DNA of 64,000 bases. It comes from Exophiala sp. HKRS030 (taxonomy: Eukaryota; Ascomycota; Eurotiomycetes; Chaetothyriales; Herpotrichiellaceae). Each line of letters begins with the position of its first letter. Position 1 is the first letter of the stretch. The notes beneath the pieces were generated by a model, which saw only the letters and a list, made by a program, of their open reading frames with translations, ran no database searches and was not told the origin of the DNA. The stretch covers positions 1,181,665-1,245,664 of the forward strand of contig JAHWDD010000003.1 in assembly GCA_023897205.1 (NCBI GenBank). The letters run 5' to 3'. Both the position numbers and the translations under genes were made by a program. This document shows, piece after piece, positions 30,270 through 40,636 of this stretch.

Positions 30270-30972
30270 AATGACCGATCTCCTTTTAGTTTCTAGATTC
30301 AAGCACGGAATGATCTGGTCAAAATGAATTGGAGGTAGGACAGAGTAATGGCATTTTGCATGTAATAACAGGGGACAAAAAACAGATAAGAGGCAAAAGA
30401 ATTCGAATGTTATTGGCAATATCTCCACGAATGTTCTGGCAGTCCGATCTTTAGATTGCTGACGGAGTACTAAGGAATGAGACAGGACAATCAATCCCCT
30501 GGGCCTTTTCCCTTTCTTTTCTTGCTCCATGATGTGGAGGGTCGAGCTTGGATTAACCAACTTCGAGTCAGCCCCACATTGTGCCTTTGAACAGCCGGGG
30601 TAATCGAAGGCACTTCGGCATACACAAGATCTCGGACTCCCGTCATCACTTGCGATTTCTTTGCTAATACAAGACACGTGTTGCTGTATGTTCAGACCTC
30701 GACATCATTCTTCGATTCCTGAAGAACCTGATTTCTTCATTTTTTTTGCTTCTGAGCGAGTCCGCTGGAGTCCTAAACCAAATCTACCGATATCTGTCAT
30801 TACAGCAGAATCGATCTAGACGCGGGGGCAGACCGACCAGCTCAACTCTTCGAGGGGACGCATTGTAAGACGGTCCAGGCCTGTAGCACGACAGATACTT
30901 GAACCTTTGGCTTCCACTCATTGTATCCTTGAACCGCTTCACATCCCACTCGGTGCTTCTTGGTACCTCAAT
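30270..30972. other. Intergenic, epoxide hydrolase upstream
   Basis: About 700 bp with AT-rich patches and a poly-T tract near 30737. No gene or clear TATA box is seen. The minus-strand frame at 30138-30677 lacks family features. Confidence 0.4.
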
Positions 30973-32790
30973 ATGGCGGAATACGACAATGTCCCCTCCA
31001 GAGCAAGCGTCAAAGTCGACAAGTTCGAATTGTCCATCCCCGACGAGCAGATTTCGGATCTCAAGACTCTGCTCCGCTTGTCCCCTCTTGCCCCAGAGAC
31101 TTATGAGAATCTGCACACCGACGACGGTAAATTTGGAGTCAGTTATGAATGGATGAAGAAGGCCAAGGAACACTGGCTGAACAAATATGACTGGTCTGTC
31201 TCTCTCCAACCCCTTCCTCCCTCCCCCCTTGCGCTCAGCTTCACAAACACATAAACAAAAGAAGCCCTGACTTGGGTGAGAACTGAGCGAGACTCTTTTT
31301 TTCCCCCTTCAGGCGTAAAGTGGAGACGTACAACAACTCCTTTCCGAACTATATCGCTCACGTCAAAGACGACGACGGTGAGACGTATCGTATGCACTTT
31401 GCCGCGCTCTTCTCGAAACAGGAAAATGCAATTCCGATACTGTATATGCACGGTTGGCCCGGGAGTCACTTTGAATTTCTGGATATCTTGAACTTGTACC
31501 GCAAGAAATATTCGCCGGAAGAGCTGCCTTACCACGTCATAGCCGCTACACTGCCGGGGTGGACGCTCAGTTCGGGCCCTCCCCTGACAAGGGACTTCGA
31601 CACGCTGGACGTCGCGCGCCTCATGAACAAGTTGATGCACGGCCTCGGGTTCGGGTCAGGCTACGTGATCCAAGGGGGCGACATTGGCTCCTTCACGGGC
31701 AAGGTCATGATTGGAGTGTACGATGAATGCAAAGGTGCGTCGTGTCGCCACAATCAACCACAGCCCTCCCCCGCAAAAAGAATCAAAACTGACTTGAGGG
31801 TCCTGCGCTGTTTCAGCTGCTCACTGTAAGTTACAAACCACCCGCACCCGACCTGGAGAGTGTAAGTTGGTTGATGGGTGATCGTTGCCAAAAAGTCAAC
31901 TTTGCCGCGCAAAACGAGATGCCGCCGGGTGTGGACGAGAGTCAATTCACCGAGGCCGAGAAACATGCCATGGAGACCCGGGCAAAGGCTTTCTATACCA
32001 CTGGAATTGGGTACGCAAAGGAACATGGGACGAGGCCAGCGACGATCGGGTTTGCTCTGTCGGCCAGTCCTCTTTCGCTTCTTGCCTGGTGAGTGAAGAG
32101 TTCTTTTGCGTTGTGACACAACAACATCAAGCTGCCTGTGAGATTTGGTATGACTGATTGACACGGATTTATGAATTTGCAGGATCGGCGAGAAATTCAT
32201 CGAGTGGACCGACGTGACTCCTCCTCTTGATCAGATCCTCGATTCGATATCACTATACTGGTTCACACAATCCTTTGCACGTTGCATTTATACTTATCGA
32301 GAGGTGAGGTTCAACAAGGATCATTTAAACCCTCCCTCCCCAGTCTTACCCTCTGGGTGTAAGCTTTGCTGTTGCTATTGCTATTGCTATTGCTAATGTG
32401 TCCGTTTGGACGAAAATTAGTACTCCGCCGTACCAGGTGGCCGCGTATTGCCGCACAGCGATCCTAAATACAACAATCGTAAACCCATCGCGTGGTCATG
32501 GTACCCGAAAGAGGTTTTTCCGGTGCCCAAAGCTTGGGCGGTTGCGCAGGATATGAATCTTGTGCTTTTCAGACAGCACGAAGTGGTAAGTTTTTTTGCT
32601 CTTTTCTGGGCCGATGTGGTTGCAAACCATGATGGGGCTGTAACAAGAACACTTCTAGTAGAAGATGTGCCGGCTGACTTTCAACGTCCTCGTACGATAG
32701 GGAGGCCACTTTGCTGTGATGGAGCAACCTGAAGAAATGATGCAAGACATGGAGGATTTTCTGCAAAAGATCGGATGGCCCTTGAAGTGA
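30973..32790 (+). CDS. Epoxide hydrolase (EHN / juvenile-hormone epoxide hydrolase type)
   Basis: Seven exons: 30973-31193, 31313-31734, 31817-31825, 31896-32088, 32183-32303, 32421-32585 and 32701-32790; 406 aa, in phase throughout. The N-terminal EHN domain (FELSIPDEQISDLKTLLRLS, YDWRKVETYNNSFPNY) is followed by an alpha/beta-hydrolase fold. This has the oxyanion motif HGWPGSHFEF, the nucleophile Asp in VIQGGDIGSF, and the catalytic His in GGHFAVMEQPE near the end. Such enzymes add water to epoxides. There is no N-terminal membrane anchor, so it is probably soluble. The third exon is only 9 nt (encoding part of KAAHF); without it the CK-AAHF-NFAAQ junction would lose three residues but keep frame. 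It sits next to a transporter fragment and a TPP lyase. Confidence 0.88.
31817..31825 (+). other. 9-nt microexon of the epoxide hydrolase gene
   Basis: CTGCTCACT is flanked by TTTCAG and GTAAGT. It enters and leaves in phase 1 and supplies the residues linking DECK to FNFAAQN (K-AAH-F), where family members keep a short CKAxHxNF-like stretch. An alternative donor 36 nt downstream (31862) is also in frame but would leave a 34-nt intron, which is too short to be likely. Confidence 0.75.
32372..32395 (+). repeat. (TTGCTA)4 in an epoxide hydrolase intron
   Basis: Four perfect hexamers in intron 5 (32304-32420), upstream of the acceptor at 32420 and ending in TTGCTAATG. Each unit resembles a branch-point core, so several possible branch points lie in series. 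Confidence 0.7.
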
Positions 32791-32943
32791 GAGAGAGAGA
32801 TAGAGAGCGCGTCGCGAGGAATGGAGAGAGAGAGATATGTCACGCACCCGGGCACATGCTCTCACTGTATGACTTGATTAGGAGTAGCACTTGTCCTCGG
32901 CCCTGCCCGCCCTCATACAACTCTCTTGTGCAGCTCTAATTTC

Positions 32944-34059
32944 CTACAAGTTATTTCGTGTCTCTACCATTTCCTCGGGAACCTTCCCAATACGTTCAGG
33001 TTGTTGCTCTAGTGGTACATCTACGCCACCCCCAGAGACCTTTGAGTTCTTTACGACATTGAATACTGTCGAGGCTGCAAACAGCTCATCTATCTCCTCA
33101 AGAGATCTGCCTCCTGTTTCGGGGAAGAAGAAATAAACGGCTGCAGGTTTGGTCAACGAACTGGCACCCTGGGACTTGACGACAGAATCCTAAACTTACT
33201 CGGGAGGATGAGACCGAAGTTCATGCAGGCGTAAATGACGAAGTATCGTGCATGGATGTGAGAAAATCCAACAGGAGTGACCTCGGCTATCATGAAGTTC
33301 AGTATCCATGTCGTGCTGGTGGAGATTGCGGTTATGAGGACTCTCGCTCGGACCGGCGCGACCTCAGCAGAATAGAGGAAAGGCAGGCCCAGAAACCCGA
33401 TGGGAAAGAAGAATGAAAACATAAAGAGACAAATTCCAGCAACAATGATGGCCGCGCAGTTGTCGGGATAGGACGCTGTTCCGGCTGCTATCGCCATACA
33501 GCATCCCATGCCGATGGCGGAGAACAACATCAACTTGCGTCGACCAAGCCTGTCGATCGTGTAGACTGCTATCAAGGAGCACAGTGTCTGCCAAGTGAAC
33601 ACGCTTGCTCCAAGGATGCTAGCGATGCGTCCGGACAGCGCCAGGTCAAGCTCAATGGTCGGCCCGATATAAAATGAAATGGCATTCACTCCGCACAGCT
33701 GCAAGAAGGCAAGGCTTTGGCCAATCTTGTTACCCACAAAGATACATGAAAATGCACCCATGAAGCATCCGAGTGTGTATGACGCTACCGCGGTCCCTTC
33801 AAGATCTGTGAGCGGGTTTCATTCGCGGACTGTCTCTGGCGGAGATTGGCTTACCTTGAATGGTCGAGTTATGTGCCGCCCGACGACCGGTTGTGGAGAC
33901 AGTGTTGATCTGGGGGAATGTTTCGACCCAATCTGGTAGGTTGAGAAGACCACCAGCGCAGGCGTTGTTGTATCCCAACAGCAGGAAGGCTGGTCCGACA
34001 ACGGTGAAAAGCATCAGCCTGTTGAGCTTGTGCCCACGCAGACCGTAGAAACGAGCCAT
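32944..34059 (-). CDS. MFS sugar-transporter-like gene with in-frame internal deletion
   Basis: Exons 34059-33855, 33796-33200 and 33140-32944 give an open 332-aa frame. The start MARFYGLRGHKLNRLMLF, TM1 and NSTIQGTAVASYTLGCFMG (TM2) are typical of fungal hexose/sugar:H+ symporters. After FVGNKIG the protein jumps directly to QSLAFLQLCGVNAISFY (TM7) and runs through DRLGRRKLM to the usual end FFFPETGGRSLEEIDELF. The region for TM3-TM6 and the central loop (roughly 200 residues, including the first RxGRR signature and PESPR) is absent, with no intron at the join (about 33717-33724, a TTGGCCAA palindrome). Normal length would be about 530 aa. Exon 2 has two in-frame acceptors 9 nt apart (33806/33797); the nearer one fits homologs. 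It probably cannot transport as usual. Confidence 0.82.
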
Positions 34060-34977
34060 GTCGAATATGGACGATAGCCTTCTCCGCTGTGTTGTCGTTG
34101 TTGAGGTGATGGTATACCTCTTGAAGACATTATATGATGAGCGGGCCCCTCACCCACTTTATATGCCAGATGTCTCGGTTGGCATTCTATGAGGATCGCC
34201 CGTCCTTACAGATGGATTGCCATTAGAACACGGGGGAACGATACCACTGCGTGGTTGTCATTGCCAGCGGTGGTCCGATCTTCCCAGGGTACATCTTCTC
34301 CGTCCTCGACGACGCGATCTGTCCATGCCATGATACTTTGGCCCCTCTTCTTTTTCACCATCGAAACCGAGGATGAGGAAAAAGCGAGGTGGTGCATTGA
34401 AGTGGTAATGCAGACGGGGAAGCTCGAGGAGAGCGCTGTTTCAGACGCGGACTATAGATGTGTAAATGCAAAGCAGACAGCAAGGCTAATGAAGGAAGTC
34501 ACGGAGCAGCAAAAGAAGAGAAGCACTAGGGTTGATTCGCGCTTCGCGGCTCTAGAGCTGTTCGGCTATGCTTTTCCAATCGTATAGAAACAGAAAGTCC
34601 GTCTCTCTACCCAAAAATTCGTCTTCTGCTCAGAAGATTTCACGAGCCGAATGCTTCAAAGTGAGCGAGGGCTTGTGAATTGGTAGAAAGAAACCTGTGA
34701 ACGTGACTGGAGGAACCCGGCCGGATTAGCCAGAGCTCACTTCAAGCAATAGACAAGGCGTGCTAGTCAGCTGCAGTGAACATGTAGAGCATCGGCTACT
34801 TGCCACTCGAAATGCGTATGCTCGGGTGTCGGCAAAGCAACTCGGTTCCAGCTATATGCTCGACTCGGGTAGTGGAGAAGTTGTGGCCTTTTACTAAATG
34901 AACCATGTCTACGGCTTCTCGACCACGAGCATCTATACACCCGACTGGGCTTTTCTGTCTCTTCGTCATCGCGAACC
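34060..34977. other. Divergent spacer MFS-like/TPP lyase
   Basis: About 920 bp. It holds the MFS TATA box. The open frame at 34189-34587 (132 codons) has an acidic middle (TIETEDEEKARW) but no family I recognise; it has no splice partner that I could support. Confidence 0.4.
34157..34163 (-). promoter_or_regulatory. TATA box of the MFS-like gene
   Basis: Minus-strand GCATATAAAGTGGGTGAGGGG: TATAAAG lies about 98 nt before the ATG at 34059. A G-rich GGGTGAGGGGCCC block follows. This suggests the promoter is still intact although the coding part is shortened. Confidence 0.6.
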
Positions 34978-36988
34978 ATGGTCTTTGGCGCCAAATTGAT
35001 TGCTCAATCGCTTCATGACCTTGGGGTCAAGGTGATTTTCGGCCTTCCCGGGTTACCGGTGACTGACATCGGTCAAGAGAGTCTATACCTTGGCCTTCGC
35101 TTCATAACCTTTCGTAATGAACAGGCCGCGGTTTACGCGGCAGCTGCGTACGGCTACCTGACCGGGAGGCCCGGTGTGTGTTTGTCTGTGGGAGGGCCGG
35201 GTGTGTTCCACATCATGGCCGGTGTACGTTGACATTGTGACAACTTCCCCTCAAGTTATAGGAAAGACCCTGAGACAGTAATGGTGGCCTTTTGAACAGA
35301 TACCACACGCGACCGCCAACTCGTGGCCGTTGTTGGTGCTCGCGGGTTCCAGCGAGACCCACAATGCAAACAAAATGGCATTCCAGGAAGTCGACGCCAT
35401 TTCCCTGATGACACCGCACGCAAAGCTCGCACTGCGTCCTCCATACCCCGACATGATCCCAGGATTCATCAGAGATGCCTACCGTGCAGCCATGTTTGGT
35501 CGCCCCGGTCCCGCATTCGTCGACCTACCGGCCAACTTGATCTTGGGTGGCCACGATGTCCCAAGGCAAAGATTGTCGGCGCTGCCCGAGGCACCGAAGT
35601 CGACCGCGCCAGAGGACAAGATAAGAGACGTTGTCGACGCTCTCAAGGCGGCCAAGGCACCACTGGTGGTGGTGGGTAAAGGGGCAGCGTACGCGCGAGC
35701 CGAGCAACAGATCCGGAATCTGATCGATCGGTAAGAAACTCTGTTGGAAGTTTTATGCAGACCCAAAAAGGGGTAAGTTCTGACAGTTCTGTGTGTAGTA
35801 CCGGTATTCCTTTCTTGCCTACACCAATGGGGAAGGGTATTGTTCCGGACTCGAACGCGCACAACGTCTCTGCTGCCAGATCGACGGCTTTGAAGGGTGC
35901 GGATGTTGTCTTGGTCCTTGGTGCGAAGCTGAACTGGATCCTCTCTTTCGGGCTGGCTCCCAAGTGGAATCCGGCCGCTAAGATCATTCAGATCGACCTT
36001 GTTGCCGACGAACTTGGGAAGAATGGTGGCGATCCAGCGCTGAGCCTGGTCGGAGACGTCGGCCTTGTGATTGAGCAAATCACTTCCCAGCTGGGAGGAT
36101 GGCGATGGCAGGGACAGTCCTCGGCCTTCCTTCACGAGCTCCAAGCCGCCAAGTCTAGAAACGAAGAGAGGGCAACGAAAAAGGCCGCAGTTGGTAAAGT
36201 CCCCATGCGCTTCGAGCGAGCCTTCGACATAATCAAGACTACCCTGGATAGCCTGTCCAACCCCGCCGACGGTGATGTCGTTTACGTGTCAGAAGGAGCA
36301 AATGCCATGGACATCTCCCGGTCGATCTTCACCATGGAGCACCCTCGGACACGGCTAGATGCTGGCACCTACGCGACCATGGGTGTCGGCCTGGGCTATG
36401 CGATCGCGGCCTACGCAGCTTACAACTTCCCGGAGCCTGAAGGTGCGGCCGGGGCCCAGGGCCGCAAGAAGATCGTTGCCATCGAAGGTGACAGCGCTTT
36501 CGGTTTCTCCGGGATGGAGGTGGAGACCATGGCGCGATTCAACATGGATGTCTTGATCTTTGTGATGAACAACAGTGGTCTGTATCGAGGAGACACGGAT
36601 TCGGCCGAAAAATATGCCGAACGCCAGAGAAACACCGTCGCAGGAAACACCACAGAAGGTCAGGGACTTTCAGGTTGGTCTCTCGGATACCAGACGGCCT
36701 ATCACAAGATTGCCGAGATGGTCGGGGGTATTGGAATCGAGGCACGCACACCCGAAGAACTGCGAGAAGCAACAGAGAAAGGGTTTGAAGCTCGAGTGCC
36801 GGTGGTGATCAACGTCATAATCGACAGTCAATCCGATTTACCAATGGTGAGTTCAGTCTTTTGGTACCTCCTGTCGTCTCTTTTCCATGAGCGGGGACCT
36901 GTTGGCAGTGACCAAATATACTGACACATGACAGGACTTTTCGTGGCTCGATATGGTTCCGCCAAACCAGAAGAAGCCTAAATTGTGA
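34978..36988 (+). CDS. TPP-dependent 2-hydroxyacyl-CoA lyase / oxalyl-CoA decarboxylase-like enzyme
   Basis: Four exons: 34978-35223, 35300-35730, 35799-36846 and 36935-36988; 592 aa. The N-terminal TPP pyrimidine domain has the catalytic Glu in [22 protein letters not shown]. The central domain and the C-terminal TPP-binding motif [18 protein letters not shown]...VMNNSG are intact. Overall it follows the HACL1/oxalyl-CoA decarboxylase branch of the acetolactate-synthase superfamily: [14 protein letters not shown] at the start and [14 protein letters not shown] at the end. Such enzymes cleave 2-hydroxyacyl-CoA to formyl-CoA plus aldehyde, or decarboxylate oxalyl-CoA; sequence alone does not decide. 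The last three residues are PKL, a PTS1-like peroxisomal signal, carried on an 18-codon final exon behind an 88-nt intron. Divergent from the MFS-like gene. Confidence 0.9.
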
Positions 36989-38130
36989 TTAAAACTGAAA
37001 AGTGCCTTTCTAAATTGATAATGTAGGGACCGCCGCGGCAGACAAGGGATGGAAGTGTCGGGAGGGTCGAGACGAAGGTTCATTAGGGATGAGCCACTCG
37101 AGAAGGTTGGGCGTCGTGATCGCAGTCGGAAAGCTCCCATGGTCCGATGATATCGGGTAGGTGCGCACGACTGTGATCACATATGTAGGTACAGCCTTTG
37201 TTTCTTCGACGCATCGACATTTGTTTACCAGGCCACCAACTACGTCGATCTATGACCACAATAAGGCTGAGCAAGGCTGTAAGTTTCGGTTCAAGTAATG
37301 AAAGCGGCTAGATACATTGCCACGTGAGACAAGTAGTGTCCTTGCATTAATCGTACTTGTCACTCTCTGCCACCATAAAATTTGACTCTGGACAAACTCC
37401 TCGGCTGCGAAATGGCCGAATATGGTGGTACCCTGGGAATGGTAATGTCGCTGACTGACAAAGTCGATTCCGGTATCCGAAGGAAGATTGCATTTTAATT
37501 ACGAAAGCATGGCAGTGCGGGCTCTTGTCTTTCAAGCCCAAATGCTGTCCGGTTTGTTGACAATGTCATTCGGCAAAAATCCAACCATTCTTTGTGTACT
37601 ACCTGGGGTAAAGGAGATGTAACCGTACATCCGATCCGAAGGGATGAGTATTGTGGGTAGTGTGTACCTCTTAGAGCATGTGATGCGTGCTTCGTCAGCA
37701 GAATAAAATCCTACAGATCGGTGAGTGCGGCTGACCTGTGGTCTCATATGGATACGAGATGGCCTGAAAATGGACCAAAAATTCGGCTGGGCCAATCAAT
37801 GCAGGAGGTCAAGAGCCCATGAGCGACAAGTACAGTGTATGTTCGATCGAGTCCTCAAGTCAGTGGTATATGAAATATGGGCATAGACTTCAAGTAGACG
37901 ACCAACAAAAACCCCAGGCTGTTCATATTGTTTAAAGGCGTCGCATTCTACCTCAGTAGACCACTCAGTCAAAACGTGGTCGCCGGTCTTTTTAAAAGCC
38001 ACATCGTTGCAGTTATACTACCATGGCACAGGTCATCAAAGCGTTACACATCATATTGTCCTTCTGAGGTACCAGACCATCGTCCAGACCTTGCTCCCAA
38101 TATAGATCGTAGCCTGCACGACCAGACTGT
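36989..38130. other. Convergent 1.1-kb spacer TPP lyase/CNB1
   Basis: No frame here has recognisable coding character and no repeat or RNA gene is seen. AT content is higher around 37300-37900. Confidence 0.4.
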
Positions 38131-39100
38131 TCAGAATTGATCTGTACCAGAAACATTAGTCATATACGTTTACTGTTTCTCAAAAAGAGCTGGTCAACTC
38201 ACCCAGTGTCATACTCATGCTCACGTCGGTGTTCTCAACCATGTGGGTGAACTCTTCAAAGCTGATTTTCCCATCGCCGTCCTTGTCGGCTTCCATGATG
38301 GTCTTGTCCACGATTTGTTGCAACTGTTGATCCTTCAAGTTGCTTCCCACCATCATCTTGAGCACGATGAATAGTTCGCCATTAGAGATGTATCCGTCGC
38401 GGTCAATGTCGTAGACCTTGAAGGCAAACTTCAACTTCTCCTCCTTGTGTCCCTTGGCCGAGAAGGCAGAGAGTCCGAGCACGAATTCTTGGAAATCGAC
38501 ATCACCACCTCCATCTTCATCGAATATCGCTATCATTCTGCCCATAAAGTCAATCATCTGCGAACAAGCCCACCGGGCGTCTTGAAATGTTTGCGCACCT
38601 AGTGGCCAGGGGATTTGAAGAGACTTGAGGTAAAGAGAGGAATTCTTCTCGCTCAATTGTTCCACTGTTGTCCTAAACCTCTGTGTCAATTTTTGTAAAG
38701 GCGCAAGCACAGTAGCCGTCATGTACCTTGTCCAATTTCATGAATCTTTTCCGTAATCGGTCCACCTCATCTCGATCGACTAAATTGCGGTGGTAGTCAG
38801 TTCACCCGACTCTTCTTAATGATGGGTGTCTCGAGGACCTGTCCTTCGGGGAGGAGGTAGACGCACAATTGGAGAAAGACACGATATTGTCGAGGATCTG
38901 TGAGCCGCTGATTGTCTGTCTCCTTCGAGACTCGAAGAGTGCGGCATTGTTAGGTTCGGGTTCGGTAGACGCCTGCGCTCCACTGTTCATTTTCGTTAGC
39001 ATTGGCCTGTGTGAAACCCGACACGCGAAGCTGCGGATGTTTTTGTGCACTTGATCGCTTCCTGGAATTTGGGCACGACTCACAAGGCAGGTGTCGCCAT
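38131..39100 (-). CDS. CNB1: Calcineurin regulatory subunit B
   Basis: Six exons: 39100-39084, 38982-38867, 38779-38727, 38672-38599, 38537-38203 and 38141-38131 (last exon 11 nt); 201 aa, in phase. The core is near-identical to the family: [91 protein letters not shown] and the C-terminal MTLDQF. Four EF-hands are visible. It binds the calcineurin catalytic subunit and calcium. The usual MGNTTS N-terminus with its myristoylated Gly2 is not found. Instead the best start (CACCATGGCG at 39100) gives [23 protein letters not shown] before SQILDNIV, about 27 residues more than usual. An ATG at 38990 in the same frame would give MNSGAQ and also lacks Gly2. Exon 1 is the least certain part. Confidence 0.9.
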
Positions 39101-40636
39101 GGTGAAGGTTATGTAGAAACGGTGAGGCTGCTAAAAGGAGGGGGGTAGTCGCGTGCTGCTTCTGCGCAAAGATGCCGATTGTAGAAGGAAGGTGAACAGA
39201 TATAGGCGGTGGTAAGATGTATGTAGAGAGTAGAGGAACAACGCTGTGTTTTTCCAGGAGTAACAGCTGAAATCGTGCAAGTCGGCTAGTGAAATAGACT
39301 ACTACTATGATGAAGTTCGAGACTGACGAGTGGCATAACTTGAGCATGCAAGACGTGCTCAAACGGACTCCGATTCTGAAACACTGCACCCATTGGACGG
39401 TACGAGTACGAGGGGCCGACAATTAATAGATGCCCAATGAAGTCACAGTTTTACCTTGCTTTGTCAGCGGAGACAGCCAATCATTTTTGGCCCCAGAAAG
39501 AGTAGAAGGAGGCATTTGAGGGAACCTGAAGGGCGTTGGGAAGTAGATTGCAGGCGTTGCGGTTACAGCACAGAGATTTCATTCGACCAAAGCTCGGAAA
39601 AATACGATCTTGTAAGACAAAGTGAAGCTTTAGTCAAGTTTCCAAGTTTGATATACATTCCCAGTCGATCTGTAATAGGTTCAACGCAGGAGATACGGAG
39701 TATAAAGTACAGATAACAAATGATAGTCTTGATAGCCATCGTCTACTCCTTCCTTCTGCTGACGTACAGTGGCAGCGCCCAAGGTCCTTCTTGCTGGTGG
39801 TGTGGCAGAAGTCAACCAGCCACAGTTGTGAGCGCCACAAGGTCTAGGCTTGAAATGGTCAAGATCAGGGGCATGCCAGAGAAAGGGCCAACTCAAGGGC
39901 AATTAGAGAAGCTTGAGTAGTCTGGATAGACAAAGGCATAAACATTTGTCGGGTAGAGAATTGGGCTTACGAAGACAAACAGACGGCGAATAAATTATAG
40001 TGACAACAACTATGTGGCCCTGGCACCGTGTGTGTACCTAGAGTAGAGTACGGGTATTCGTATTGCCTTGTCGTGTTCCCTGCTTTCCAACTTCGCATCA
40101 ATCCGTAAAACTGGCCTTTTCTCATTAGCGCCAGTTAAGTTGGACAACTCGCACTCACCAAGTGACGCTAGTGGTGGCACTAGTGACCTAGGGTGTCTGC
40201 AGTAACTGGCGCTGCTTGGCCCAATTCACCTTTCGCACACTCTGCACCATGACAGGGCACGCACCTCCAAATCATCTCCTAACAAGTGCCTGGATCCGGC
40301 CCCAAACTTGATCTTCTGCCCGCGCATGCCTTCTGTTTTGCTTGCCCATCGTCACTGAGACTCCCACCCTCCTCGTCCGAGTCTTCGTCGCAAATTTTTC
40401 CATCCTCGCGTCGCCCTTCATTCATCAACATCTCAACCACGCCTCATCATAATTATCAAGTGAAGCGCTAGGTTCATTCATTGAATTCTTCGCTACATTT
40501 TGATGGGATTTTTGTGAATTATTGGGCCCGATTGTTGCCCAATTTTGCACGTTGAAAATTTTGTTGTGGTCGCCGCCGGGTCCCATCTCCCATGGTTGTC
40601 GCCTAAGCCTAACCTTCACTTCTTCGCCCACTTCAA
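39101..40636. other. Divergent 1.5-kb spacer CNB1/EPL1
   Basis: It contains a GTACGAGTA word at 39400 and GAGTACGGGTATTCGTA near 40043. It also holds GTGACGCTAGTGGTGGCACTAGTGACC near 40160-40190, with two close CTAGTGGnnnCTAGTG units. No gene is recognised; the small frames at 39456-39920 and 40286-40471 lack family features. The last ~200 bp form a TC-rich EPL1 leader. Confidence 0.4.

Noticed and set aside
31826..31895. Alternative 45-nt exon using the second donor at 31862
   Set aside because: In frame, but it leaves a 34-nt intron and inserts a non-conserved 12-residue segment.
34189..34587. 132-codon plus-strand frame between the MFS-like gene and TPP lyase
   Set aside because: No recognisable family, no clear splice partner and the composition is not convincing; left as unexplained spacer.
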